DNA from: Erysipelotrichaceae bacterium
GTDB taxonomy: Bacteria > Bacillota_I > Bacilli_A > Erysipelotrichales > Erysipelotrichaceae
Length of the DNA stretch: 5,133 nt
NCBI GenBank assembly: GCA_016302195.1
Contig: JAEDOA010000106.1
Coordinates: forward strand, 1 to 5,133
Reading direction: 5' to 3'
Shown here: positions 1 through 5,133 of the stretch, piece by piece
Numbering within the stretch: position 1 is the first letter of the stretch
How the letters are laid out: each line of letters starts with the position of its first letter
Program-made: the position numbers and the translations under genes
The notes under the pieces: generated by a model
The model's database searches: none
Seen by the model: the letters and a program-made list of their open reading frames with translations, nothing else
Told to the model about the DNA's origin: nothing

Positions 1-29
1 TTTTAATAATCAAGATAAATGATATAAAT

Positions 30-68
30 AAAATGGCTGGACCACATTTGGTCTATCAGCCATTTTTT
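30..68. terminator. Bidirectional-looking intrinsic terminator after ruvB
   Basis: Arms 30-39 (AAAATGGCTG) and 57-66 (CAGCCATTTT) pair perfectly over 10 bp. After a 3-nt bulge (54-56) the stem continues as GACC (40-43) with GGTC (50-53), closed by a 6-base loop. On the plus strand the stem runs into six Ts (63-68), a classic rho-independent signal. On the minus strand the stem lies just past the ruvB stop and is followed by a weaker T/A-rich run. It therefore probably ends the rplU-ruvB operon and may also stop a convergent plus-strand transcript arriving from beyond the left edge. No gene is visible in bases 1-71. Confidence 0.8.
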
Positions 69-71
69 AAT

Positions 72-1079
72 CTATATTGTAAATAAATTATCTTGCATTG
101 GTATTTTTAGATGTTCATATGCTTTCTCTGTTGCTACTCTTCCTCTAGATGTTCTCTGAATAAACCCAATTTGAAGTAAATATGGTTCATATACATCTTC
201 CAGCGTTGTGGTCTCTTCAGCAATTGAATTAGCCAAAGCTTCCACTCCAACAGGACCACCCTTGAATTTTTCAATTATTCCTCTTAAATAACGATGGTCA
301 ACATCATCTAGTCCCAATTTGTCTACTTTTAATTTGTCTAAAGCAGTATTACAGATATCAATATCAATGATACCTTCATTAAGAACTTCAGCAAAATCCC
401 TTACTCTTCTAAATAATCGATTAGCTATTCTTGGAGTTCCACGAGATCTTTTAGCAAGCTCACTTACTGCATTTTCATCAATGTAAGTATCATATACTTT
501 GCTAGTTCGAGCAATTATTTGTTGTAACTGACTTTGATTATAATATTCAAGTTTACTAATAATACCAAATCTATCCCTTAATGGTGATGAAATATCTCCT
601 GCTCTAGTTGTTGCGCCTACTAGAGTAAAAGGTGGTAGTTCAAGTCTAATACTTCTTACAGCTGAATCTTTGCCAACTACAACATCGATTGAAAAATCTT
701 CCATCGCTGGATATAAGACCTCTTCAACCTGTTTTGGTAAACGATGTATCTCATCGATAAATAATACATCTCCAGCTTCCAAGGTTGATAATATAGCTGC
801 TAAGTCGCCTGCCCTCTCAATTGAAGGACCTGAAGTTACTCTAATATTTCTTCCCATTTCATTAGCTATTATAAAGGCTAGTGTTGTCTTTCCAAGTCCA
901 GGAGGACCATATAATAATACATGATCTAATGACTCATTTCTTTTTTTTGCGGCATGAATAAACACTTTTAAATTCTCTTTTAAAACATCCTGACCAATAT
1001 ATTCATCTAAAGTATGAGGTCTTAGCGTAACATCATCACTATCTTCATTTGTTTTTTGATTTGACATTAATCTTTCCAT
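72..1079 (-). CDS. ruvB: Holliday junction branch migration ATPase RuvB
   Basis: RuvB is the AAA+ motor that forms hexameric rings on either side of a RuvA-bound Holliday junction and pumps DNA to drive branch migration during recombinational repair. The 335-residue length is normal for the family. Visible motifs are Walker A GPPGLGKTT (58-66), Walker B FIDE (107-110), sensor 1 GATTRAG (155-161), the arginine-finger segment LRDRFG (167-172) and sensor 2 RGTPR (213-217). The C-terminal winged helix follows. Its usually near-invariant RTPRGR motif reads RTSRGR here (309-314). The start at 1079 is preferred because MERLMS resembles the MDERLVS opening of Bacillus RuvB, and AAAGGA lies 8 nt upstream inside the last ruvA codons. 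A second in-frame ATG occurs at codon 5. The gene starts 2 nt after the ruvA stop, so translation is probably coupled. It is the last gene before the terminator at 30-68. Confidence 0.98.
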   Translation of the reverse strand: MERLMSNQKTNEDSDDVTLRPHTLDEYIGQDVLKENLKVFIHAAKKRNESLDHVLLYGPPGLGKTTLAFIIANEMGRNIRVTSGPSIERAGDLAAILSTLEAGDVLFIDEIHRLPKQVEEVLYPAMEDFSIDVVVGKDSAVRSIRLELPPFTLVGATTRAGDISSPLRDRFGIISKLEYYNQSQLQQIIARTSKVYDTYIDENAVSELAKRSRGTPRIANRLFRRVRDFAEVLNEGIIDIDICNTALDKLKVDKLGLDDVDHRYLRGIIEKFKGGPVGVEALANSIAEETTTLEDVYEPYLLQIGFIQRTSRGRVATEKAYEHLKIPMQDNLFTI

Positions 1080-1081
1080 AG

Positions 1082-1666
1082 TTAAATTCCTTTAAGTTTG
1101 ACTAGAAGCTTTAAACCTTCTTTTAGATATTCATCTACTGAATTTAGTTGTAGTGAATTAAGTTGGCTAGTAATTGATGATAATTCGCTTGCTTTATAGC
1201 CAAGTGATTTTAATCCATCCAGTGCCTGCTGAACAAGAGGGTTAGATTTCTTGTTACTATCATTATTGTTTACTTCAACTAGTTTTCCTTTTAAATCCAA
1301 AATAATTTGAGAAGCTGTTTTACTACCAACTGATGGCATCTTTTTTAAATAATTAACATCACCATTTTCAATTGAATTAACAAGTTGATCATAAGTTGTA
1401 TTAGATAAGATAGCCATTGCTGTTTTTGGACCAAGTCCTTTTACAGTAATTAGTTTTTTAAATAAATCTAATTCGTCCATTGAAAGAAAGCCATATAAAA
1501 CAGTGCCATCTTCTCTAAAATGCTGAAAGGTAAAAACGGTAATTTTTTCCTGTAATGACAGTTTTTCAGGATGAGAAAAATAGATAAAATATCCAATTCC
1601 ATTATTATCAATAATAACTGAATCAGAAGTAAATGAATATACTAAACCAGTTATAAACGTGATCAT
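1082..1666 (-). CDS. ruvA: Holliday junction branch migration protein RuvA
   Basis: RuvA binds four-way Holliday junctions as a tetramer, holds them in an open square form and loads RuvB. The 194 residues show the expected three-domain plan. An N-terminal OB fold (about 1-63) carries the acidic-pin residues E52-D53, which align with the REDA/LYGF segment of E. coli RuvA. The middle domain has two helix-hairpin-helix motifs: VKGLGPKTA (75-83) and MPSVGSKTA (110-118). A low-complexity linker (131-142, N/D/K/S-rich) joins a C-terminal RuvB-contacting domain (about 143-194) with the typical ALDGLKSLGY. In the second hairpin the first glycine of the usual PGxGxKTA is Ser112. GAAAGGA sits 7 nt before the ATG, next to the obgE stop 13 nt upstream. 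The stop is 2 nt before ruvB, and ruvAB form one transcription unit as in most bacteria. Confidence 0.97.
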   Translation of the reverse strand: MITFITGLVYSFTSDSVIIDNNGIGYFIYFSHPEKLSLQEKITVFTFQHFREDGTVLYGFLSMDELDLFKKLITVKGLGPKTAMAILSNTTYDQLVNSIENGDVNYLKKMPSVGSKTASQIILDLKGKLVEVNNNDSNKKSNPLVQQALDGLKSLGYKASELSSITSQLNSLQLNSVDEYLKEGLKLLVKLKGI

Positions 1667-1679
1667 TGAAAAATCCTTT

Positions 1680-2963
1680 CTATATCAACTCAGTAAGAGT
1701 AAAGATATAATCATGAATAAATACTTCATCATTTTCTTTTGCACCCTTATTAACCAATGTTTCATCAACTCCTAAACGCTTTAAGGCCAAAGCAAATTTA
1801 ACTGCTTCATCATCGTTTTCAAAGTCAGTTTTCTCGAATAATTTATCAATTTTATCCCCTTCAACTGACCATTTTCCATTACCTAAATTCTTAACTTCAA
1901 ATGGTTCTGGTTCAGGAATGTATTTATATACAACACCAATATCCTGTTGATCATCTTCAAGCGGAAATGGATCTGTCACATCAAGTAAATCAGCTGCCTT
2001 ATATACAACAGCGTCTAATCCTTCAGCAATTAATGAGGTTGTTTCAAATACTTCAACATCAGGATATGCTTTTTTAAATCTTGTTAAATTCTCTTGTGCC
2101 CCTTCTTCATCCATCTTGTTTGCTACAACTACTTGGGGTCTTTGCATCAAACGATACTGATAGCTTTCTAATTCATTATTAATAATCTTATAATCTTCTA
2201 CTACATCTCTTGATGTATTGCCCATATCCAATACATGGATTATTACTCTACATCTTTCTATATGTTTTAAAAACTCATGTCCAAGCCCTTTACCTTGTGA
2301 AGCTCCTTCAATTAATCCTGGTAAATCAGCTAATACAAAACTTCTACCGTCTTTAACCGACACTACTCCTAATTTAGGTGTTAATGTTGTAAAAGGATAA
2401 TCGGCAATTTCTGGTTTTGCACTAGATAATACAGATAGAATGGTGCTTTTTCCTACTGATGGAAAGCCTACTAATCCTACGTCGGCCAGTAATTTCAACT
2501 CAACTATTGCTTCAAATTCTTGACCTATTTCACCTTTTTCACAATAATCAGGTGCTGTATTTTTGCTGGATTTAAAGTGAAAGTTTCCTCTTCCACCCTT
2601 TCCTCCTTTGCACACAACTGCTCTTTGTCCGACATTAGTCAAATCAGCCACAATTTTGCCTGTTTCAACATTTTTAACAATTGTTCCCAGAGGAACTTTT
2701 ATAATCTTATCAAGACCATCTGCTCCATGCATTTTTTTGGTTTTACCATTTTCACCATTTTCAGCGGTAATTTTTTTAGTAAAGCGTAAGTCAAGCAAAG
2801 TTGTTTTTGCTGTATCAACTTCAAAAACGACACTTCCTCCATTTCCGCCATCACCACCAAAAGGGCCTCCAAATGGCACGTGGGCTTCTCTTCTAAAGGC
2901 AACTATTCCATCGCCGCCCTTTCCAGCTTTAAGATAAATCTTTGTTTGATCAATAAACTGCAT
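1680..2963 (-). CDS. obgE: Obg family ribosome-assembly GTPase ObgE/CgtA
   Basis: Obg is an essential, slow GTPase that associates with the 50S subunit, helps its late assembly and links it to the (p)ppGpp stress response. The 427-residue protein has the full three-domain build. The glycine-rich Obg fold spans about 1-158, including GKGGDG (14-19), FGGPFGGDGGNGG (31-43) and GGKGGRGN (120-127). The G domain has P-loop GFPSVGKST (166-174), switch I YPFTTLTP (189-196), G3 DLPG (213-216) and G4 NKMD (282-285); G5 is probably TSL (309-311), where SA is more usual. The C-terminal OCT domain spans about 348-427. AAAGGAGGAG precedes the ATG at short spacing. A hairpin followed by a T-rich run lies between rpmA and this gene and may reduce its expression relative to the ribosomal protein genes. 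No spo0B intervenes between rpmA and obg, unlike B. subtilis. Confidence 0.98.
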   Translation of the reverse strand: MQFIDQTKIYLKAGKGGDGIVAFRREAHVPFGGPFGGDGGNGGSVVFEVDTAKTTLLDLRFTKKITAENGENGKTKKMHGADGLDKIIKVPLGTIVKNVETGKIVADLTNVGQRAVVCKGGKGGRGNFHFKSSKNTAPDYCEKGEIGQEFEAIVELKLLADVGLVGFPSVGKSTILSVLSSAKPEIADYPFTTLTPKLGVVSVKDGRSFVLADLPGLIEGASQGKGLGHEFLKHIERCRVIIHVLDMGNTSRDVVEDYKIINNELESYQYRLMQRPQVVVANKMDEEGAQENLTRFKKAYPDVEVFETTSLIAEGLDAVVYKAADLLDVTDPFPLEDDQQDIGVVYKYIPEPEPFEVKNLGNGKWSVEGDKIDKLFEKTDFENDDEAVKFALALKRLGVDETLVNKGAKENDEVFIHDYIFTLTELI

Positions 2964-2973
2964 AAGCTCCTCC

Positions 2974-3007
2974 TTTCAAAACAAATCCCCATTAAAATAA
3001 TGGGGAT
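2974..3007 (-). terminator. Hairpin plus T-run between rpmA and obgE (partial terminator or processing site)
   Basis: Bases 2985-2994 (ATCCCCATTA) and 2998-3007 (TAATGGGGAT) are perfect 10-bp inverted repeats around a 3-nt loop. On the minus strand, the sense strand here, the stem begins 15 nt after the rpmA stop and is followed by TTGTTTTG and then the obgE ribosome binding site. This has the form of an intrinsic terminator, but the T-run is interrupted and obgE has no clear promoter of its own. I infer partial readthrough that keeps obgE-ruvAB transcripts below the ribosomal protein transcripts. An RNA-processing or 3'-end-stabilising stem is the alternative. Confidence 0.65.
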
Positions 3008-3022
3008 CGTAATTCTAAATAA

Positions 3023-3307
3023 TTAAGCTACTGGATAAACAGAAACCTGTTTCTTATCTTTACCTAATCTTTCGTATCTAACAACACCTGCTGTTAAAGC
3101 GAATAAAGTATCATCTCCACCGCGACCAACATTTTTGCCTGGGTGAATCTTTGTTCCTCTTTGACGGTAAATAATTGAACCAGCATTTGTAAATTGTCCA
3201 TCTGCCTTTTTAGCACCTAATCTTTTTGATTCAGAATCACGGCCGTTCTTAGTAGAGCTGACACCCTTTTTAGATGCAAACATTTGGATATTTAATGTGT
3301 ACTTCAT
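3023..3307 (-). CDS. rpmA: 50S ribosomal protein L27 with cleavable N-terminal extension
   Basis: L27 is a 50S protein whose N-terminal tail reaches toward the peptidyl transferase centre. The 94-residue sequence is typical: ASKKGVSSTKNGRDSESKRLG (11-31), then SIIYRQRGTKIHPG (44-57) and NVGRGGDDTLFA (59-70), ending VSVYPVA. The first ten residues, MKYTLNIQMF, form the Bacillota-type extension that Prp removes. The expected cut is after Phe10, leaving mature L27 starting ASKKG. The motif is LNIQMF where LNLQFF is common, so two positions differ conservatively. The gene starts 2 nt after the prp stop. Its GGAGGT ribosome binding site is built from the last two sense codons of prp, so the two reading frames are physically interlocked and probably translationally coupled. 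Confidence 0.98.
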   Translation of the reverse strand: MKYTLNIQMFASKKGVSSTKNGRDSESKRLGAKKADGQFTNAGSIIYRQRGTKIHPGKNVGRGGDDTLFALTAGVVRYERLGKDKKQVSVYPVA

Positions 3308-3309
3308 GG

Positions 3310-3627
3310 TTATACCTCCGTAAATTCAATTTTTAAATAATTTGGATATACCTCTTCAACTGTTTGTAGTTGAATTATACCAACTTGTAGAATAATCTGG
3401 ATAATATCATCATTATGATCTATCACTTCTACATTAATCCGATTATCACTACAGATAATCTTGCAAGATTGATTGTCTAAAATATCAATAGAATTTAATA
3501 AACCAATGGCAATAGAACTAATTGAAGCACATACAATATCTTTACCTTTATCAGCAAATCCTGCATGTCCTTCAATATTCAGTTTAATAATACTATTAGA
3601 CTTTTTTCCAACCTTAATTTTTACCAT
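3310..3627 (-). CDS. prp: L27-processing cysteine protease Prp (YsxB family)
   Basis: Prp removes the N-terminal extension of ribosomal protein L27, a step shown in Staphylococcus aureus to be essential for making functional 50S subunits. The 105-residue product carries the family signature GHAGFADKGKDIVCASIS (20-37). His21 and Cys33 match the catalytic His22/Cys34 pair of the S. aureus enzyme, with identical spacing of 12. The gene lies between rplU and rpmA, the standard place for this family and next to its substrate. No strong ribosome binding site precedes the ATG (only a weak GAAG within the last rplU codons), and the rplU stop is 2 nt away. Translation therefore probably depends on ribosomes finishing rplU, which would keep the protease sub-stoichiometric to the ribosomal proteins. 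Older annotations call this family a hypothetical ribosomal-associated protein. Confidence 0.95.
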   Translation of the reverse strand: MVKIKVGKKSNSIIKLNIEGHAGFADKGKDIVCASISSIAIGLLNSIDILDNQSCKIICSDNRINVEVIDHNDDIIQIILQVGIIQLQTVEEVYPNYLKIEFTEV

Positions 3628-3629
3628 AA

Positions 3630-3941
3630 TTAAGCTTCAATTGATTTAATTGTGCACTTAGTAAATGGTTGACGATGACCTTGACGTCTGTGTGATGAAC
3701 CTTTCTTTGGTTTGTACTTGAAGATCACAATCTTCTTACCCTTGCCATGTTTTTCAACTGTAGCAGTAACTTTTGCACCCTTAACGTATGGAGCACCTAC
3801 TTTTGTAGTCTTATCTGATAATAAAACAACCTTATCAAATACTACTTCTGAATTTTCTTCAGCATCAAGTTTTTCAACATAGATTACTGAACCTTCTTCA
3901 ACTCTTAACTGTTTTCCACCAGTTTCAATAATTGCGTACAT
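3630..3941 (-). CDS. rplU: 50S ribosomal protein L21
   Basis: L21 is a 50S subunit protein that binds 23S rRNA. The 103 residues match the family throughout: opening MYAIIETGGKQLRVEEG (1-17), basic segment FKYKPKKG (74-81) and signature RRQGHRQPFTKCTI (85-98). The start is fixed by a strong AAAAAGGAGGTG ribosome binding site (3948-3959) about 6 nt before the ATG. An ATG 4 nt further upstream is out of frame. This is the first gene of the six-gene minus-strand operon. It is preceded by a structured leader of about 90-100 nt, likely the site of ribosomal-protein autoregulation, and by a promoter near 4045-4074. Confidence 0.98.
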   Translation of the reverse strand: MYAIIETGGKQLRVEEGSVIYVEKLDAEENSEVVFDKVVLLSDKTTKVGAPYVKGAKVTATVEKHGKGKKIVIFKYKPKKGSSHRRQGHRQPFTKCTIKSIEA

Positions 3942-4040
3942 GCATTACACCTCCTTTTTGTACTTAGACTCGCCTATTAAGGTGACTTTCGTACTTAAAC
4001 CTTATTTAGTGCGGTTGAAATCCTTTAGAGATTGCAACAT
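3942..4040 (-). promoter_or_regulatory. Probable L21 (rplU) ribosomal protein leader
   Basis: The rplU mRNA leader contains a hairpin closed by TTAAG (3998 to 3994 on the minus strand) and CTTAA (3981 to 3977), with an inner TAC/GT-A helix capped by a GAAA tetraloop. An overlapping alternative stem pairs TAAGGT (4004-3999) with ACCTTA (3983-3978). The flanks hold AACCGCACT upstream and GGCGAGTC downstream, just before the ribosome binding site. Low-GC Gram-positive bacteria commonly carry a conserved structured leader (the Rfam L21 leader) exactly here. I assign it mainly from position, size and hairpin, having no covariance search. It would allow L21, or another product of the operon, to limit its own synthesis. 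Confidence 0.65.
3960..4000 (-). repeat. Near-identical 10-base direct repeat within the rplU leader
   Basis: On the plus strand GTACTTAGAC (3960-3969) and GTACTTAAAC (3991-4000) match at 9 of 10 bases, 31 bases apart. In the transcript each copy offers a UAAG that can pair with the single CUUA segment lying between them (about 3978-3981). The upstream copy forms the main leader hairpin, while the downstream copy would form a small hairpin directly abutting the ribosome binding site. The repeat is plainly visible; the switching role is inference. Confidence 0.5.
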
Positions 4041-4044
4041 GAAT

Positions 4045-4074
4045 ATTTTATCATAACAGTCAATTGTTTATCAA
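4045..4074 (-). promoter_or_regulatory. Promoter for the rplU-prp-rpmA-obgE-ruvAB operon
   Basis: Read on the minus strand, TTGATA (4074 to 4069) lies 18 bases before TAAAAT (4050 to 4045), a plausible sigma-A type promoter that would start transcription near 4037-4040. An overlapping alternative is the extended -10 motif TGTTATGAT (4058 to 4050). Either start yields a leader of about 95-105 nt ahead of rplU. No other convincing promoter was seen further along the operon. Confidence 0.55.
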
Positions 4075-4184
4075 CTTAAAATACGATTTTTTACATTTAT
4101 TTTAGCAAATATTGAACGTTAAAAAAGTGTTTCTAATAATGATAATTGTGATAAATTGATTAACTATTATTAATAAGTGTTAAT

Positions 4185-4213
4185 TTGAACAATTTATTCT
4201 TATGGGTTATAAT
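4185..4213 (+). promoter_or_regulatory. Sigma-A type promoter for recU-pbp
   Basis: TTGAAC (4185-4190) and a perfect TATAAT (4208-4213) are separated by exactly 17 bases, close to the housekeeping consensus. Transcription should begin around 4219-4221, only about 8-10 nt before the recU ATG at 4229. The ribosome binding site AAGGTG (4218-4223) would then lie at the very 5' end of the mRNA. The upstream stretch 4081-4184 is very AT-rich and shows no gene. Confidence 0.8.
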
Positions 4214-4228
4214 GGTTAAGGTGATTAA

Positions 4229-4804
4229 ATGATAAATTATCCAAATGGTAAAAAAAACTCAAACGAAAAAACTATAAACTACGCAAATAGGGGTATGTCA
4301 CTTGAAGATGATTTAAATGACACTAATAAGTATTATTTGCAAAATGATATTGCTGCTGTATACAAAAAACCAACCCCTATAACCATCGTAAATGTCGAAT
4401 ATAAAAGTAGATCAACTGCTAAAATAACCGAAGCCTATTTCCAGGTTCCCTCTACTACTGATTATAATGGAGTATACAAAGGAAAGTACTTGGATTTTGA
4501 AGCTAAAGAAACCAAAAGCAAAACTTCGTTAGTATTATCCATCTTTCACCCTCATCAACTACAGCATCTTGAAAGAGTGGTAAGATATGGGGGCATTGGA
4601 TTTACTATCATTCGTTTTAAAGAATATGATGAAACTTATTTTGTCAAAGCTGAAGTATTATTGAATAAAATAAATAGCAGTGATAAAAAAAGCATTCCTT
4701 ATAACTGGTTTAAAGAAAATGGAATACTTATACCCTATCGCTATCAAAAAAAAGTGGATTACTTAAAAGTTATTGATGAATATATATTGGAGGAACAACA
4801 ATGA
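4229..4804 (+). CDS. recU: Holliday junction resolvase RecU
   Basis: RecU is the Bacillota counterpart of RuvC. It is a dimeric nuclease with a PD-(D/E)XK-like fold that cuts Holliday junctions symmetrically and also influences RecA and RuvAB. The 191 residues carry the family hallmarks: MINYPNGK opening, NRGMSLEDDLNDTNKYYL (20-37), KKPTPITIVNV (46-56) and STTDYNGVYKGKYLDFEAKETK (75-96). Asp78, Glu91 and Lys93 align with catalytic Asp88, Glu101 and Lys103 of B. subtilis RecU, and Arg21 aligns with its Arg31. The uniform offset of ten comes from a shorter region after the PNGK opening. The start is fixed by the conserved MI-YPNGK opening and by AAGGTG 5 nt upstream. The stop overlaps the next ATG as ATGA. 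Pairing with a class A penicillin-binding protein gene matches recU-ponA of B. subtilis. Confidence 0.97.
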   Translation: MINYPNGKKNSNEKTINYANRGMSLEDDLNDTNKYYLQNDIAAVYKKPTPITIVNVEYKSRSTAKITEAYFQVPSTTDYNGVYKGKYLDFEAKETKSKTSLVLSIFHPHQLQHLERVVRYGGIGFTIIRFKEYDETYFVKAEVLLNKINSSDKKSIPYNWFKENGILIPYRYQKKVDYLKVIDEYILEEQQ

Positions 4805-5133
4805 GTGAAGAAACAAAAGAAGTAAGTACTAATACTGAAACTGAAAAAGAAAAAAAACATAAAAAGTTTCTTAGAAAAAAATTTAGAAGAAAAATAGCTA
4901 ATACGATAATGGGAGTTATCGTTTTTGGCGGTTTGTTATCTGTACTATCTGGAATAAATGTTGTTAATTTAATACTAAATAAGACAGATGTCGTACTAGA
5001 AACCGAAGATTTAGCAAGTGATGACTCTTCAATTATTTATGACGATAAAGGTGAACAGGTAATTTTATTAGGAAAAGAATCTCGTATTTCTTTCTCATAC
5101 AATAAAATGCCTCATGCCTTAATTGATGCATTT
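4801..5133 (+). CDS. Class A penicillin-binding protein (PBP1A-like), N-terminal part
   Basis: The reading frame stays open from the ATG at 4801 to the right edge, giving the first 111 residues. Class A PBPs polymerise lipid II into glycan strands and cross-link them at the outer face of the membrane. Visible in order are a charged, Glu/Lys/Thr-rich cytoplasmic tail (1-19), a strongly basic stretch (20-31), one membrane-spanning segment (about 32-59) and the start of the glycosyltransferase module. That module opens with SSIIYDDKGEQVILLGKESR (76-95) and NKMPHALIDAF (101-111), matching the usual run-up to the ATED catalytic motif, which lies just beyond the window. The ATG overlaps the recU stop (ATGA), and GGAGG sits within the last recU codons, so the genes are co-transcribed and probably translationally coupled. 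The gene would correspond to ponA/pbp1A; transpeptidase and C-terminal parts cannot be judged. Confidence 0.92.
   Translation, partial: MSEETKEVSTNTETEKEKKHKKFLRKKFRRKIANTIMGVIVFGGLLSVLSGINVVNLILNKTDVVLETEDLASDDSSIIYDDKGEQVILLGKESRISFSYNKMPHALIDAF

Noticed and set aside
670..924. Open frame on the plus strand opposite the RuvB Walker A/B region
   Set aside because: Shadow of ruvB with no start signal and no family resemblance.
2699..2902. Second minus-strand frame within obgE
   Set aside because: Out-of-frame shadow of obgE with no ribosome binding site and low-complexity composition.
2608..2937. Open frame of 109 codons on the plus strand opposite the 5' part of obgE
   Set aside because: It is the antisense of the glycine-rich Obg domain, which gives a proline-rich product. 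It has no ribosome binding site or recognisable domain and lies wholly inside a certain gene.
4081..4184. Possible small gene, operator or origin-like element in the AT-rich stretch upstream of recU
   Set aside because: Only weak, imperfect AT-rich dyads and a short AAGTGTT repeat are visible, as expected by chance at this composition. No DnaA-box cluster or coding frame was seen.
4212..4232. Six-codon frame (ATG at 4212, TGA overlapping the recU ATG) resembling a coupled leader peptide
   Set aside because: Its ATG overlaps the -10 box of the recU promoter, so it lies upstream of the expected transcript start and has no ribosome binding site.
1..5133. Novel defence system, mobile element or CRISPR array
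   Set aside because: All coding space is filled by recognised core genes. There are no spaced repeats, transposase motifs, terminal inverted repeats or unknown proteins.

Overview
The window is AT-rich chromosomal DNA from a low-GC Gram-positive bacterium (Bacillota). Evidence: the rplU-prp-rpmA-obgE gene order, an L27 with the Bacillota-type cleavable N-terminal extension and its protease Prp, RecU as Holliday junction resolvase, and strong AGGAGG-type ribosome binding sites. TGG encodes tryptophan and TGA ends recU, so the standard genetic code is in use and this is not a typical mycoplasma. No spo0B-like gene lies between rpmA and obgE, as one does in Bacillus subtilis. An Erysipelotrichia-like or related lineage is my best guess, but the sequence alone does not settle it.

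Layout. Bases 1-71 hold a bidirectional-looking intrinsic terminator. Bases 72-3941 are a tightly packed minus-strand operon, read right to left: rplU (ribosomal protein L21), prp (L27-processing cysteine protease), rpmA (ribosomal protein L27), obgE (ribosome-assembly GTPase), ruvA and ruvB (Holliday junction branch migration). Gaps are 2 nt (rplU/prp, prp/rpmA, ruvA/ruvB), 13 nt (obgE/ruvA) and 59 nt (rpmA/obgE). The 59-nt gap contains a perfect 10-bp hairpin followed by a T-rich run. Bases 3942-4228 are a divergent regulatory region. On the minus strand it carries a promoter and a structured leader, probably the L21 autoregulatory leader, in front of rplU. On the plus strand it carries a near-consensus promoter in front of recU. 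Bases 4229-5133 are recU followed, with a 4-base ATGA overlap, by the start of a class A penicillin-binding protein gene that runs off the right edge.

How the genes work together. The left operon couples 50S subunit production and maturation (L21, L27, Prp, Obg) to recombination (RuvAB). The right operon couples the RuvC-equivalent resolvase RecU to peptidoglycan synthesis, the same pairing as recU-ponA in B. subtilis. The Bacillota Holliday junction machinery (RuvA, RuvB, RecU) therefore flanks a ribosomal operon within 5 kb. I found no mobile element, CRISPR array, tRNA, rRNA or unknown protein system. The genes are recognisable core genes, and the points of interest are regulatory structures and a few motif substitutions.
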